From an uncultured Bacteroides sp. (GTDB taxonomy: Bacteria > Bacteroidota > Bacteroidia > Bacteroidales > Bacteroidaceae), in contig NZ_CAJTSC010000007.1 of assembly GCF_910578895.1 (NCBI RefSeq), positions 22,026 to 86,025 of the forward strand: 64,000 nt of DNA, written 5' to 3'. Shown here one piece after another: positions 8,791-16,876 of this stretch. A program made the position numbers and the translations under genes. Within the stretch, counting starts at the first letter, position 1. Every line of letters starts with the position of its first letter. Under the pieces are notes generated by a model. The model was not told the DNA's origin and did no database searches. It saw only the letters and a list, made by a program, of their open reading frames with translations.

Positions 8791-8827
8791 AAAAAGCTCC
8801 GACAATCATTGATTGCCGGAGCTTTTT
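8791..8827. terminator. bidirectional terminator 1 (tRNA-Gln side region)
   Basis: AAAAAGCTCCGACAAT (8791-8806) pairs with ATTGCCGGAGCTTTTT (8812-8827) with one mismatch and a short loop. A/T runs on both sides permit function in either direction. Confidence 0.75.
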
Positions 8828-8850
8828 CGATGCCTGTCCTGAAACAACGA

Positions 8851-8887
8851 AAAAACCCTCTAAAATTAGCCGTTTTAGAGGGTTTTT
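8851..8887. terminator. terminator 2, downstream of tRNA-Gln
   Basis: AAAAACCCTCTAAAA (8851-8865) and TTTTAGAGGGTTTTT (8873-8887) form a perfect 15-bp stem with a 7-base loop. It lies 24 bases beyond the 3' end of tRNA-Gln, which is on the minus strand, and is its likely terminator. Confidence 0.8.
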
Positions 8888-8910
8888 AGCTGTTAATAAC
8901 TGAATGGTTG

Positions 8911-8981
8911 TTGGACTACCAGGATTCGAACCTGGACAAACAGAACCAAAACCTGTTGTGCTACCATTACACCATAGTCCA
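8911..8981 (-). tRNA. tRNA-Gln (anticodon TTG)
   Basis: On the minus strand the acceptor stem TGGACTA pairs with TAGTCCA, the D-arm reads GGTGTAATGGTAGCAC, and the T-arm is CCAGGTTCGAATCCTGG. The anticodon stem ACAGG/TCTGT encloses TTTTGGT, giving anticodon TTG (glutamine, codon CAA). The gene has 71 bases including the discriminator; CCA is not encoded. It is 92 bases downstream of tyrS on the same strand and could be partly co-transcribed. Confidence 0.95.
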
Positions 8982-9073
8982 AACATATATGCTTTCTGTT
9001 AAAAAGCGGTGCAAAGATAGAAGTATGTCCCGAAACATGCAAATATTTCGGGACATTTTTTCGGTATACTATA

Positions 9074-10366
9074 TTATTTTACAATAATCAGGTAATAATT
9101 CTTCTTGCCGCGTTGCACCAGCAGATACTTGCCATCCAGCAAATCGGCTGTTGTAACCGCCTGGTCGAAAGCCGCCAGCTTCTCTTTATTCAAGGAGACA
9201 CCGCCGCCTTGCACTAACTTGCGCATTTCGCCTTTAGAAGCAAATATGGCGGCATTGTCTACAAACAGGTCAACCGCCTTTACACCGGCTGCCAGCACAT
9301 CACGAGACACCTCGAACTGGGGAACGCCTTCGAATACCGCCAGCAAAGTGTCTTCGTCCAACTTCTTCAAGGCTTCCGAAGTGGCATTGCCGAAGAGGAT
9401 ATTGGAAGCATCGACAGCTGCGTTGTAGTCTTCCTCAGAGTGTACCATAACAGTAACCTCCTTTGCCAAACGCTTCTGCAGGACGCGCAGATGCGGCGCA
9501 GCTTCGTGCTCGGCTGTAAGCGCCTCAATCTCCTCTCTGCTCAAAGAGGTGAATATCTTAATGTAGCGTGCCGCATCGGCATCGCTTACGTTCAGCCAGA
9601 ACTGGTAGAACTTATAAGGAGACGTATAGCGGGGATCGAGCCAGATATTACCCGACTCCGTCTTGCCGAATTTACCGCCGTCCGCCTTCGTAATGAGCGG
9701 GCTTGTCAAAGCGAATACCTCGCCGCCATTAGTACGGCGAATAAGTTCCGCTCCCGTAGTGATATTACCCCATTGGTCCGAACCGCCCATTTGCAGTTTG
9801 CAACCTTTGGTTTCGTACAGATGCAGGAAGTCGTAACCTTGCAGCAACTGATAAGTGAATTCTGTGAAAGAAAGACCATCGCGTGCCTCACCGTTCAAAC
9901 GCTTCTTCACCGAATCCTTAGCCATCATATAGTTTACGGTGATATGCTTACCTACTTCGCGGGCGAAGTCAAGAAAACTGAAATCCTTCATCCAATCGTA
10001 GTTGTTCACCAGTTCCGCACGGTTAGGGGCATCCGACTCAAAATCCAGGAACTTGCTCAGTTGCTTCTTCATGCCTGCCATATTGTGTTGCAAGGTTTCT
10101 TCAGTGAGCAGATTACGTTCCGCCGACTTACCGGAAGGGTCGCCGATCATACCCGTGGCACCGCCAATCAACGCCAGCGGCTTGTGACCGCAACGTTGGA
10201 AGTGACGCAATATCATCACACTGCAAAGGTGACCGATATGCAAAGAGTCTGCCGTAGGATCGAAACCGATGTACGCAGTCACTTGTTCCTTAGCCAACAG
10301 TTCTTCCGTACCCGGCATCATATCGTGGAGCATGCCACGCCATTTTAATTCTTCTACAAAATTCAT
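9074..10366 (-). CDS. tyrS: tyrosyl-tRNA synthetase
   Basis: The 430-residue class I synthetase charges tRNA-Tyr in the cytoplasm. It shows the HIGH motif as HIGHL near residues 42-46, the tyrosine pocket YDFLHLYETKGC near 180 and QMGGSDQWGNI near 195, the KMSKS-equivalent loop as KFGKTESGN near 235, and a C-terminal S4 RNA-binding domain with VQGGGVSLNKEKL near 385. Length is normal for the bacterial TyrS family. A TATTTTTG box lies 47-54 bases before the start. It heads away from the tatD-yidD-rnpA group, with an 80-bp gap, toward tRNA-Gln. Confidence 0.98.
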   Translation of the reverse strand: MNFVEELKWRGMLHDMMPGTEELLAKEQVTAYIGFDPTADSLHIGHLCSVMILRHFQRCGHKPLALIGGATGMIGDPSGKSAERNLLTEETLQHNMAGMKKQLSKFLDFESDAPNRAELVNNYDWMKDFSFLDFAREVGKHITVNYMMAKDSVKKRLNGEARDGLSFTEFTYQLLQGYDFLHLYETKGCKLQMGGSDQWGNITTGAELIRRTNGGEVFALTSPLITKADGGKFGKTESGNIWLDPRYTSPYKFYQFWLNVSDADAARYIKIFTSLSREEIEALTAEHEAAPHLRVLQKRLAKEVTVMVHSEEDYNAAVDASNILFGNATSEALKKLDEDTLLAVFEGVPQFEVSRDVLAAGVKAVDLFVDNAAIFASKGEMRKLVQGGGVSLNKEKLAAFDQAVTTADLLDGKYLLVQRGKKNYYLIIVK

Positions 10367-10412
10367 CGAATGATTAACTATTAATTAGTTGATTTATACT
10401 TTGTCTGTGCGA

Positions 10413-10420
10413 CAAAAATA
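10413..10420 (-). promoter_or_regulatory. -7 box of tyrS
   Basis: TATTTTTG on the minus strand fits TAnnTTTG, with a TTTG further upstream at a shorter than usual spacing (about 16 bases). Confidence 0.5.
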
Positions 10421-10446
10421 CGACACTTTATTCTAACAAACAACTC

Positions 10447-11094
10447 TTATTGTTTAAAAAAGACTTTGCCGATGTTTTCCCTTATCGCTTCCGTCAGGTT
10501 TGCCAAAGATGTGCAACGGATTTCGGCTGCCCGGCTATACAAATCCATAATCGGCACGGTACTTTCATCGGTTTCTAAAAACAAGCGGCAAGCAGGAGTT
10601 ACCCGAAGCGCCTCTTCCTGATACCTCTCTCCGAAAGAGAGGTACAACCCATGCCGCAGGTATTCTTCCGCCAAAACCGCCTTTCCGCGAAAACCGTGAA
10701 TAATCCAAGGATTGGCAGGCTGTATGCGTTGTTTCAGTTTCAGCAACTCGTCCGCCGCCTTTACCAAATGAATTATCAAAGGCTTGCCAAGTTCCTCGGA
10801 GAGCCGTGCCTGATATTCGAAAACTTCCATTTGTACGCTCATCGGAGCATCCGCCAGTTTGTCCAAGCCCGCTTCTCCCACGGCAAGTACCTGCGGATGT
10901 CCGGCTAAAACGGGCAAGATATCCATTCCATGCCGGATAGCCGGGGTAATGCCTGATCCAACGAGCCAGGGATGTATGCCCACCGAATACCACACGCCTG
11001 CCTCCATGACAAGAGTATCGGGATAACGGTTCACAATGGCACTTCCGGGCATTTGCGGCAACCAATGCGTGTGTATGTCGACAGGAAATTTCAT
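10447..11094 (-). CDS. TatD family metal-dependent hydrolase
   Basis: The 215-residue protein is an amidohydrolase-fold TatD protein, somewhat shorter than the usual 250-265 residues. Visible metal ligands are DIHTHWLP (residues 6-13, His-x-His), AVGEAGLD near 70, LIIHLVKAADEL near 100, IIHGFRG near 125 and LETDES near 170. Family members are deoxyribonucleases or related hydrolases, often with unknown substrate. The start overlaps the end of yidD by 4 bases, so the genes are probably translationally coupled. Confidence 0.9.
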   Translation of the reverse strand: MKFPVDIHTHWLPQMPGSAIVNRYPDTLVMEAGVWYSVGIHPWLVGSGITPAIRHGMDILPVLAGHPQVLAVGEAGLDKLADAPMSVQMEVFEYQARLSEELGKPLIIHLVKAADELLKLKQRIQPANPWIIHGFRGKAVLAEEYLRHGLYLSFGERYQEEALRVTPACRLFLETDESTVPIMDLYSRAAEIRCTSLANLTEAIRENIGKVFFKQ

Positions 11095-11312
11095 GGGACG
11101 GGGTCATATCCGGAACCTCCCCAGGGATGGCAACGCAATATACGTTTCACCGCCAGATAAAGCCCCTTAAAAGGACCGTGTTTCTTAATCGCCTCAACAG
11201 CGTATTGAGAACAGGTAGGCGTAAACCTGCACGACGGGGGAGTCATGGGGGAAATACACTTCCGATAAAAATAGATAGGGAGCAACAGCAAATATGAGAA
11301 CAGGCGTTTCAT
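11091..11312 (-). CDS. yidD: membrane protein insertion efficiency factor YidD
   Basis: This 73-residue protein has the compact YidD pattern: an amphipathic N-terminus (LLPIYFYRKCISPMTPPSC), RFTPTCSQYAVEAIKKHG around residue 30-47, and RCHPWGGSGYDPVP at the end. YidD assists YidC-dependent membrane insertion. It is placed directly after rnpA (4-base gap), the conserved rnpA-yidD order of bacteria, and overlaps the TatD gene. Confidence 0.97.
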   Translation of the reverse strand: MKRLFSYLLLLPIYFYRKCISPMTPPSCRFTPTCSQYAVEAIKKHGPFKGLYLAVKRILRCHPWGGSGYDPVP

Positions 11313-11316
11313 GGTC

Positions 11317-11751
11317 CTACAGAGATGGTGTTACGGCTACGGTCTCAGCAGTATCCGCAGTAGCATGTTGCGCCGCCACCTTCTCCGCCACACGCGCCAA
11401 AGCCGTTTTCATCCGTTCTTCTATGACGGAAGATTCCACCAGCTCATTGGAAAGGTAAATAAAGGCGATTGCCAGCCGGCACTTCTTTTGCGCCAGCATA
11501 TCCAGCAACCCGTGCTTGTTTACGCGGTAGGCCTCGCGTATCTGACGCTTTACGCGGTTACGCTTCACCGCACGTTTGAAACGACGCTTTGAAACACTGA
11601 CAAGAATGGCAGCATCCGTCTCCAACTCCTCCACCGGCAGATACACCACACGCAACGGGAAAACCGAAAACGAATGCGCGCCGCCCGCAAACATCTTCTC
11701 TATTATCTTTTTCTTATCCAGCCTTTCGACTTTACGCAAGGTATTTGCCAT
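11317..11751 (-). CDS. rnpA: ribonuclease P protein component
   Basis: The 144-residue start at 11751 (MANTLRKVERL) was chosen over an in-frame extension to 11823 because that extension crosses a hairpin. It carries the family signature KRAVKRNRVKRQIREAYR near residues 66-83. The small basic subunit binds the RNase P RNA for 5' tRNA maturation. The C-terminus is extended with an Ala/Thr-rich tail. It lies between hemD and yidD on the same strand. Confidence 0.95.
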   Translation of the reverse strand: MANTLRKVERLDKKKIIEKMFAGGAHSFSVFPLRVVYLPVEELETDAAILVSVSKRRFKRAVKRNRVKRQIREAYRVNKHGLLDMLAQKKCRLAIAFIYLSNELVESSVIEERMKTALARVAEKVAAQHATADTAETVAVTPSL

Positions 11752-11792
11752 GAGTGATTTCAGATTTATGATTTCAGATTTATATATAGAAA

Positions 11793-11839
11793 ACGAGCTA
11801 CAAGGCCTGCGGCATTCAAGCACCGCACCTGTAGCTCGT
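11793..11839. terminator. hairpin between hemD and rnpA
   Basis: ACGAGCTACA (11793-11802) pairs with TGTAGCTCGT (11830-11839), with TAGAAA/TTTCTA flanks and an inner GCGG/CCGC pairing. On the minus strand it follows hemD by about 74 bases and is followed by TTTTCTATATATA, consistent with a terminator. Next to it is a direct repeat of TGATTTCAGATTTAT (11754-11783). Confidence 0.65.
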
Positions 11840-11912
11840 AATTTCTATCGTTACAACTACAAGCCACAAGCCCGCGGACTCATAACTTATAATTCATAAC
11901 TCGTCATTCCTT

Positions 11913-12665
11913 TCACTTTCCTTTGTTGTTCTCCTTAATGAACATATCGAGCGCTGCCGTCATAGAGGGCGCCTGCACACTGGGAGCCTCCAAATCCAGG
12001 CGAAGCCCGGCATCACGGACAGCTTGCGCCGTTGTAGAGCCGAATGTTCCGATCTTGATCTCCTTCTGCTCAAAGTCCGGGAAATTCTTCTTCAAAGAAG
12101 ACACGCCGGCAGGACTAAAGAAAACCAACATATCATAGTCAAACTTCTCATCCGGAGTAAAGTCATTGCTTACCGTGCGATACATCACTACTTCCGTATG
12201 CTGGATTTTGCTCTTGTCCAACAAATTCTTGATTTCGTCCGTATGCACATCCGACATCGGCACCAAATACTTTTCAGTCTTATGCTTCACAATGGAAAGC
12301 AACAAGTCATCAAACTTTCCGGTATTCCCGAAGAAAATCTTACGTTTCCGGTATTGCACATACTTCTGGATGTACAGAGCAATCGCTTCTGTCACACAGA
12401 AATACTTCATGGTTTCGGGGATTGTCACACGCAATTCCGTACAAAGATGGAAAAAGTGGTCGATTGCATGACGCGAAGTGAAAATAACGGCTGTATGATC
12501 CAGTATAGACACCTTCTGTTGCCTGAACTCTTTCGCTGAAAGGCTCTCTACTTTGATAAACGGGCGAAAATCTATTTTCACACCGTACTTCTCGGCAATG
12601 TCGTAATATGGAGATTTCTCTGATGCCGGTTTCGGCTGCGACACAAGTACTTTCTTAATTTTCAA
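11913..12665 (-). CDS. hemD: uroporphyrinogen-III synthase
   Basis: The 250-residue protein fits the two-lobed HemD fold, which closes hydroxymethylbilane into uroporphyrinogen III in tetrapyrrole synthesis. Visible family features are VLVSQPKP at the N-terminus, AVIFTSRHAIDHFF near residue 60, KYLVPMSDVHTDEI near 130, VMYRTVSND near 160 and VFFSPAGVSSLKKNFP near 180. HemD sequences are poorly conserved, but this Bacteroidota form is distinctive. It follows the DUF4271 gene by 4 bases in one operon with a LOG-type gene. Confidence 0.9.
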   Translation of the reverse strand: MKIKKVLVSQPKPASEKSPYYDIAEKYGVKIDFRPFIKVESLSAKEFRQQKVSILDHTAVIFTSRHAIDHFFHLCTELRVTIPETMKYFCVTEAIALYIQKYVQYRKRKIFFGNTGKFDDLLLSIVKHKTEKYLVPMSDVHTDEIKNLLDKSKIQHTEVVMYRTVSNDFTPDEKFDYDMLVFFSPAGVSSLKKNFPDFEQKEIKIGTFGSTTAQAVRDAGLRLDLEAPSVQAPSMTAALDMFIKENNKGK

Positions 12666-12669
12666 CGTC

Positions 12670-13401
12670 CTAAAATTTTATTATCAAATAATCGTTTAGT
12701 TGTACCACGCCTTGATATAACATAAAGCAAGGCATGATTTCAAGGGCACAAAAGTACAAAATTAAAAGGAGACTGCCATGTAAATTGCTGCAAAAAAGCT
12801 TTAACCACTTATAGAACATCAATATTTTAGTAAAAAAGACCAAAATCAATCCGATTATTATCGTAAGTTGCAGACTTAAATCGAAATAGACAATGAATAG
12901 AGCGAACGGGAAAAGGGCAAAACCGAGGTAATAAAGCAGGGCGGAATACGATTCAAGCCAAAGGGTTGTAATACTTTTGTCAAAAAAAATCCAACCCAAT
13001 ACAGAGTATATCGCCCATTTCAGAAATAAATAAAGAAGGCTTATTCCGACATAGATTTCCAACAAGTTAAAAGGCGGGATATGGTGTACCAATTCCGGCC
13101 GGGCATCATTGCAATAGCTGAAAATACAGACTCCGGAAAGTATGCAAGTCTGCAAAACCAATAACAGCAGATAACGCATATCGCCCGCCGTCGAAGTTGC
13201 AAAGATACTGGTCCGCTCCCGATGCAGCAAGAAATCCTTTACCAACTGCAATAGAAACCGGCGACTGCGGGAAAAAACATAGGCCGACAGAAAGAAACAA
13301 CCCAACAGGACAATGGTAATACCATCATCCATTCTCGGGGAATAAGGAATGGGAATACCTTCTGTCCCGCCAACCGTCCACGCCATCAACTCCTTCATCA
13401 T
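12670..13401 (-). CDS. DUF4271 domain-containing membrane protein
   Basis: The 243-residue protein has about five or six hydrophobic segments (near residues 28-40, 76-95, 115-135, 150-172, 176-195 and 208-228), so it is an inner-membrane protein. It matches DUF4271, a Bacteroidota family found next to hemD. No catalytic motif is visible and I cannot name a function. Its start overlaps the LOG gene stop by 4 bases (ATGA), which indicates coupled translation. Confidence 0.85.
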   Translation of the reverse strand: MMKELMAWTVGGTEGIPIPYSPRMDDGITIVLLGCFFLSAYVFSRSRRFLLQLVKDFLLHRERTSIFATSTAGDMRYLLLLVLQTCILSGVCIFSYCNDARPELVHHIPPFNLLEIYVGISLLYLFLKWAIYSVLGWIFFDKSITTLWLESYSALLYYLGFALFPFALFIVYFDLSLQLTIIIGLILVFFTKILMFYKWLKLFCSNLHGSLLLILYFCALEIMPCFMLYQGVVQLNDYLIIKF

Positions 13402-13988
13402 ATTGCTGCAAACTTACGGATAGAGACATCCCACAAAGGAGCGGTATGTATCAGTTCAACAGCTTCACTCACTGTTTCGGCTACCTGCCAGATTGCCCCG
13501 TGCTGCACGCGCATGAAGTTTTCATCCACCGCTCTCCGGAGCATATCAAGCAACGGGTCGAAATAACCCTTGACATTCAATATGACTATCGGATTCAGAT
13601 AAAGCCCCAATTGCTTCCAGGTGATGATTTCAAGCAGCTCCTCCAACGTGCCGCAACCGCCGGGCAAGGCTATCACGGCATCGCTCAAATCTGCCATCAG
13701 CTTCTTGCGTTCGTGCATGCTTTCCACTTCCACAAGCTCGGTCAATCCCGTATGATGCCAACCCTGCTCCACCATAAAACGGGGAATTACCCCGGTAACT
13801 TCACCACCCGCCGCAAGCGCGGCATCCGCAACGGCAGACATAAGTCCCATATTGCCGGCACCATTAACCAGGCGGATATGCCGCTGCCCCAAGAACGTGC
13901 CCAATTCGCGAGCCGCATCAAAATAAACGGAATCGATTTTGGTACTCGAGGCACTGTATACGCATACGGAAGTTATCTTGTTCATCAT
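13398..13988 (-). CDS. LOG family protein (Rossmann-fold nucleotide phosphoribohydrolase)
   Basis: The 196-residue protein has the LOG/TIGR00730 signature: an early CVYSASS, GAGNMGLM near residue 43, MHERK near 91-95 and PGGCGTLEE at 109-117. Members cleave N6-substituted AMP or other nucleoside monophosphates to base and ribose 5-phosphate; plant enzymes activate cytokinin. The bacterial substrate here is not known. It is the first gene of the LOG-DUF4271-hemD operon, with a TACCTTTG box 30-37 bases upstream. Confidence 0.93.
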   Translation of the reverse strand: MMNKITSVCVYSASSTKIDSVYFDAARELGTFLGQRHIRLVNGAGNMGLMSAVADAALAAGGEVTGVIPRFMVEQGWHHTGLTELVEVESMHERKKLMADLSDAVIALPGGCGTLEELLEIITWKQLGLYLNPIVILNVKGYFDPLLDMLRRAVDENFMRVQHGAIWQVAETVSEAVELIHTAPLWDVSIRKFAAI

Positions 13989-14017
13989 CTTTTAGCTCTA
14001 TCGATTATACGTTGTTG

Positions 14018-14025
14018 CAAAGGTA
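14018..14025 (-). promoter_or_regulatory. -7 box of the LOG-DUF4271-hemD operon
   Basis: TACCTTTG on the minus strand fits TAnnTTTG and is suitably placed before the start codon at 13988. Confidence 0.6.
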
Positions 14026-14050
14026 TATGATTTTAAGGAGATTTGAAAAA

Positions 14051-14103
14051 AGAAGCCGTCCATTCTGCTTTCGGAAATTCCGAAAGCAAAATAGCGGCTT
14101 TCT
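14051..14103. terminator. metK terminator
   Basis: A long imperfect hairpin: AGAAGCCG at the left end pairs with CGGCTTTCT at the right, and the top is GCTTTCGGAA with TTCCGAAAGC. It lies 70-120 bases after the metK stop codon on the minus strand and is followed by TTTTTTCAAAT. Confidence 0.75.
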
Positions 14104-14173
14104 ATAATAAATAGCTGTAAAGCTATGCTGATTACTTTATTATCAAAACGGCAAGTCCGAAAACGGACGGTCA

Positions 14174-15466
14174 TCAAAGACCGAAAGCCGCTTTCACCTT
14201 ATCAACGTAGTCCAGTTTCTCCCAAGTGAAAAGTTCCACAGTCACATCCTTATCGCCTTCGTAATGGGATTTGAAGTGCTTGGTGACTACCTGCGGCTCA
14301 CGTCCCATGTGACCGTAAGCGGCTGTCTCCTGATAGATGGGGTTACGAAGCTTCAGCCGGTCTTCAATAGCTTTCGGGCGAAGGTCGAAGATTTCGTCAA
14401 TCTTGCGGGCTATCTCGCCGTCACTCATGTCCACACGACTACGTCCGTATGTGTTCACATAGATGTTGATAGGACGTGCCACGCCAATGGCATACGACAC
14501 CTGTACCAGCATCTCGTCCGCCACACCGGCGGCAACCAGATTCTTGGCAATGTGACGGGCGGCATACGCTGCCGAACGGTCCACCTTGCTGGGGTCTTTG
14601 CCGGAGAAGGCACCACCGCCGTGCGCGCCTTTGCCGCCGTAAGTATCAACAATAATCTTACGCCCGGTCAGCCCCGTATCTCCGTGCGGACCGCCGATAA
14701 CGAACTTGCCCGTAGGGTTGACGTGGTATTTGATATCTTCGTTGAACAGCGCCAGTACCTTGTCGTGGTGAATAGAGGCAATGACACGGGGCATCAGGAT
14801 GCCGATGACATCCTTGCGGATAATATCCAGCATTTCCTCATCTGCTTTCAGTTGAGCCGCCTCGCTCCCGTCGGCAGGCAGGATGAAGTCATCGTGCTGG
14901 GTGGATACGACAATCGTGTCGATACGGACAGGGTTGCCGTTGTCGTCATATTCAATAGTCACCTGGCTCTTGGAGTCGGGACGAAGGTAGGTCATCACCT
15001 CGCCTTCACGGCGGATATCCGCCAACACTTGCAAGATGCGGTGGGCAAGGTCCAAAGAGAGGGGCATGTAATTCTCCGTCTCATTGGTGGCATAACCGAA
15101 CATCATACCCTGGTCGCCTGCACCTTGTTCCATAGGATCCCGGCGCTCCACACCTCGGTTGATGTCGGGACTCTGTTCGTGAATGGCTGAAAGTACACCA
15201 CACGAATTGCTCTCGAACATATACTCGCCTTTGGTATAGCCGATTTTCTTGATTACTTCACGCGCGATAAGTTGAAGGTCAACATACGCTTTGGTTTTCA
15301 CTTCACCGGCCAGCACCACCTGTCCGGTAGTAACCAGAGTTTCGCAAGCTACTTTCGAACTGGGGTCATACGCCAACAGTTTGTCAAGCACAGCGTCCGA
15401 TATCTGATCGGCCACTTTGTCGGGGTGCCCTTCGGACACCGATTCGGATGTGAATAAATATCCCAT
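14174..15466 (-). CDS. metK: S-adenosylmethionine synthetase
   Basis: The 430-residue enzyme makes S-adenosylmethionine from methionine and ATP. It starts MGYLFTSESVSEGHPDKVADQ with the ATP-binding HPDK motif, and has the GAGDQGMMFGYA hexapeptide region near residue 118, the P-loop-like GGAFSGKDPSKVDRS near 288 and the typical C-terminus. It is longer than the E. coli enzyme (384), which is usual in Bacteroidota because of insertions around residues 165-200. Its leader carries a SAM-II-like riboswitch, so feedback by its product is expected. It is transcribed alone and ends at a strong hairpin. Confidence 0.98.
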   Translation of the reverse strand: MGYLFTSESVSEGHPDKVADQISDAVLDKLLAYDPSSKVACETLVTTGQVVLAGEVKTKAYVDLQLIAREVIKKIGYTKGEYMFESNSCGVLSAIHEQSPDINRGVERRDPMEQGAGDQGMMFGYATNETENYMPLSLDLAHRILQVLADIRREGEVMTYLRPDSKSQVTIEYDDNGNPVRIDTIVVSTQHDDFILPADGSEAAQLKADEEMLDIIRKDVIGILMPRVIASIHHDKVLALFNEDIKYHVNPTGKFVIGGPHGDTGLTGRKIIVDTYGGKGAHGGGAFSGKDPSKVDRSAAYAARHIAKNLVAAGVADEMLVQVSYAIGVARPINIYVNTYGRSRVDMSDGEIARKIDEIFDLRPKAIEDRLKLRNPIYQETAAYGHMGREPQVVTKHFKSHYEGDKDVTVELFTWEKLDYVDKVKAAFGL

Positions 15467-15593
15467 TTCAATTTAGAAATTAAAAATGAACAATGAAGAG
15501 CTTGTCTTTAAGCCTTGCTCTGAAAAGGAGATGAAAAAAGCGTCATTGAGGGCGGGCATGCAAGTTCCGGCACACCGAAGTACCGTCAGAAAA

Positions 15594-15647
15594 GGATGTG
15601 TTTTAGCATTTTTTTCTGTGGTTGCAAGCTACCCAAATCTTTCCACA
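15594..15647 (-). ncRNA. SAM-II-like riboswitch upstream of metK
   Basis: Read on the minus strand, TGTGG (15647-15643) pairs with CCACA (15621-15617). The enclosed loop contains GATTTGGGTAGC and TTGCAA directly before the closing stem. After the stem comes an A-rich linker, then TGCTAAAA and terminal ATCC. The order GATTT, TTGCAA-stem, linker, GCTAAA is the known core of the SAM-II (and SAM-V) aptamer, and TAGC/GCTA plus GG/CC can form the pseudoknot helix. It begins about 8 bases after the predicted transcription start. The gene it precedes, metK, fits SAM sensing. The expression platform is not evident. Confidence 0.8.
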
Positions 15648-15662
15648 TATCATTTTCAGGTG

Positions 15663-15670
15663 CAAAGATA
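15663..15670 (-). promoter_or_regulatory. -7 box of metK
   Basis: TATCTTTG on the minus strand is an exact TAnnTTTG match. It sets the transcript start near 15656, so the riboswitch would be the first structure in the mRNA. Confidence 0.7.
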
Positions 15671-15743
15671 AAGGTTTTACGCGAATATGATACACAACAG
15701 GCAAAGTATTAACTAAAAAACATGCTTATTACTACGAAATGCC

Positions 15744-15751
15744 TATTTTTG
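15744..15751 (+). promoter_or_regulatory. -7 box of the EEP-family gene
   Basis: TATTTTTG fits TAnnTTTG, 26 bases before the ATG at 15777. Confidence 0.6.
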
Positions 15752-15776
15752 CATAAACTTAATTCTAAAATCAATC

Positions 15777-16814
15777 ATGAGAAAACTGTTACTGATGTGC
15801 CTGATGCTGTTGGCATCCATCGCCGGAAAGGGGCAAAACAAGAATGAATTTACCGTATTGCAATGGAACATTTGGCAAGAAGGCACCAAAGTGCCCGGCG
15901 GATACGATGCCATTGTCGATGAAATCGTCCGCCTGAAACCCGACTTCGTGACTTTCAGCGAAGTGAGAAACTACAACAACACCCGGTTTTGCGACCGCAT
16001 CGTCCGGTCGCTGAAAACCAAAGGAGAGACCTACTACTCCTTCTACAGCTATGATTCCGGCTTGCTGAGCCGCCATCCGATAACCGACTCCCTGACCGTC
16101 TTCCCCGAAAAAGATGACCACGGAAGCATCTACAAGATGACAAGCCGGATAAAGGGGCGCAAGATAGCCGTCTACACGGCACACCTCGACTATCTGAACG
16201 ATGCTTATTATAATGTACGCGGATACGACGGTTCCACATGGGAGGAAATCCCCATTCCCCAAACCGTGCTGGAAGTACTGAAAGTAAACGATGCCTCCCT
16301 GCGCGACGATGCCATCAAAGAGTTTATCGCCGCTGCCCGCAAGGATATCGCGGAAGGCACCATCGTCATCCTGGGCGGCGACTTCAACGAACCTTCACAC
16401 CTCGACTGGATACGGGAAACGAAAGACCTATACGACCACAACGGACTGGTTGTCCCCTGGACAGTACCCCTGATGTTGGACAACAGTGGCTTCATCGACA
16501 CTTACCGCACGCTTCACCCGGACGTACTGAACTATCCGGGCTTCACCTTCCCTGCCGACAATCCGCTAATTCCGGTAGAGAAACTGACCTGGACCCCCAA
16601 ATCCGATGAACGAGACCGGATAGATTATGTGTTCTACTACCCGCATCCCGCTATCAAACTGAAAGATGCCGTCATCTTCGGTCCGCAGGGAAGCATCGTA
16701 AAAAGCCGGCGGACAGCAGAAAAATCCAAGGACAAGTTCCTGCTGCCGCAAGGAGTATGGCCGACAGACCACAAGGGGTTGCTGGTGACGTTCGAAATAA
16801 TTTCGGATTTATGA
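15777..16814 (+). CDS. exported endonuclease/exonuclease/phosphatase family protein
   Basis: The 345-residue protein starts with a signal peptide (MRKLLLMCLMLLASIAGKGQ) and then an EEP (DNase I-like) domain. Motifs are LQWNIWQEG near residue 28, FVTFSEVR near 58 (metal Glu), the later LGGDFNEPSHLDW near 200, and RIDYVFY plus WPTDHKGLLVTF near the end (catalytic Asp-His). The fold cleaves phosphodiesters or phosphomonoesters in nucleic acids, inositol phosphates or lipids; the substrate cannot be read from sequence. It likely works in the periplasm or outside the cell. It is monocistronic and convergent with the PUL. Confidence 0.9.
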   Translation: MRKLLLMCLMLLASIAGKGQNKNEFTVLQWNIWQEGTKVPGGYDAIVDEIVRLKPDFVTFSEVRNYNNTRFCDRIVRSLKTKGETYYSFYSYDSGLLSRHPITDSLTVFPEKDDHGSIYKMTSRIKGRKIAVYTAHLDYLNDAYYNVRGYDGSTWEEIPIPQTVLEVLKVNDASLRDDAIKEFIAAARKDIAEGTIVILGGDFNEPSHLDWIRETKDLYDHNGLVVPWTVPLMLDNSGFIDTYRTLHPDVLNYPGFTFPADNPLIPVEKLTWTPKSDERDRIDYVFYYPHPAIKLKDAVIFGPQGSIVKSRRTAEKSKDKFLLPQGVWPTDHKGLLVTFEIISDL

Positions 16815-16876
16815 GTTTGGAGTACAGATTTTAAATCCCATATCTTATTGTCACCAAGAGATTATCCGCTTCATAA

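Larger units (their letters stand above)
8552..8910. other. intergenic region between kduI and tRNA-Gln
   Basis: It holds the kduI -7 box, TACATTTG read on the minus strand (8624 to 8617), and two terminator-like hairpins. An 85-codon plus-strand frame at 8646-8903 runs through both hairpins and looks like chance. A small ATG at 8698 with AGGAAAA upstream exists, but nothing supports its translation. Confidence 0.6.
15467..15776. other. divergent intergenic region, metK leader and EEP promoter
   Basis: It contains the metK -7 box and riboswitch (minus strand) and the -7 box of the EEP gene (plus strand). The 128 bases between the riboswitch core and the metK start hold a small 6-bp hairpin but no clear terminator. 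A 61-codon plus-strand frame at 15486 has no support. Confidence 0.6.

Noticed and set aside
8646..8903. 85-codon plus-strand frame between kduI and tRNA-Gln
   Set aside because: It runs through two terminator-type hairpins and has no recognisable domain.
11751..11823. Upstream extension of rnpA by 24 residues
   Set aside because: It crosses a hairpin and the direct repeat; the RnpA family starts at the Arg-rich segment after 11751.
9074..15466. Unusual function of the tyrS-tatD-yidD-rnpA-hemD-LOG-metK block
   Set aside because: All are standard housekeeping families in a plausible order; only the metK leader is notable.
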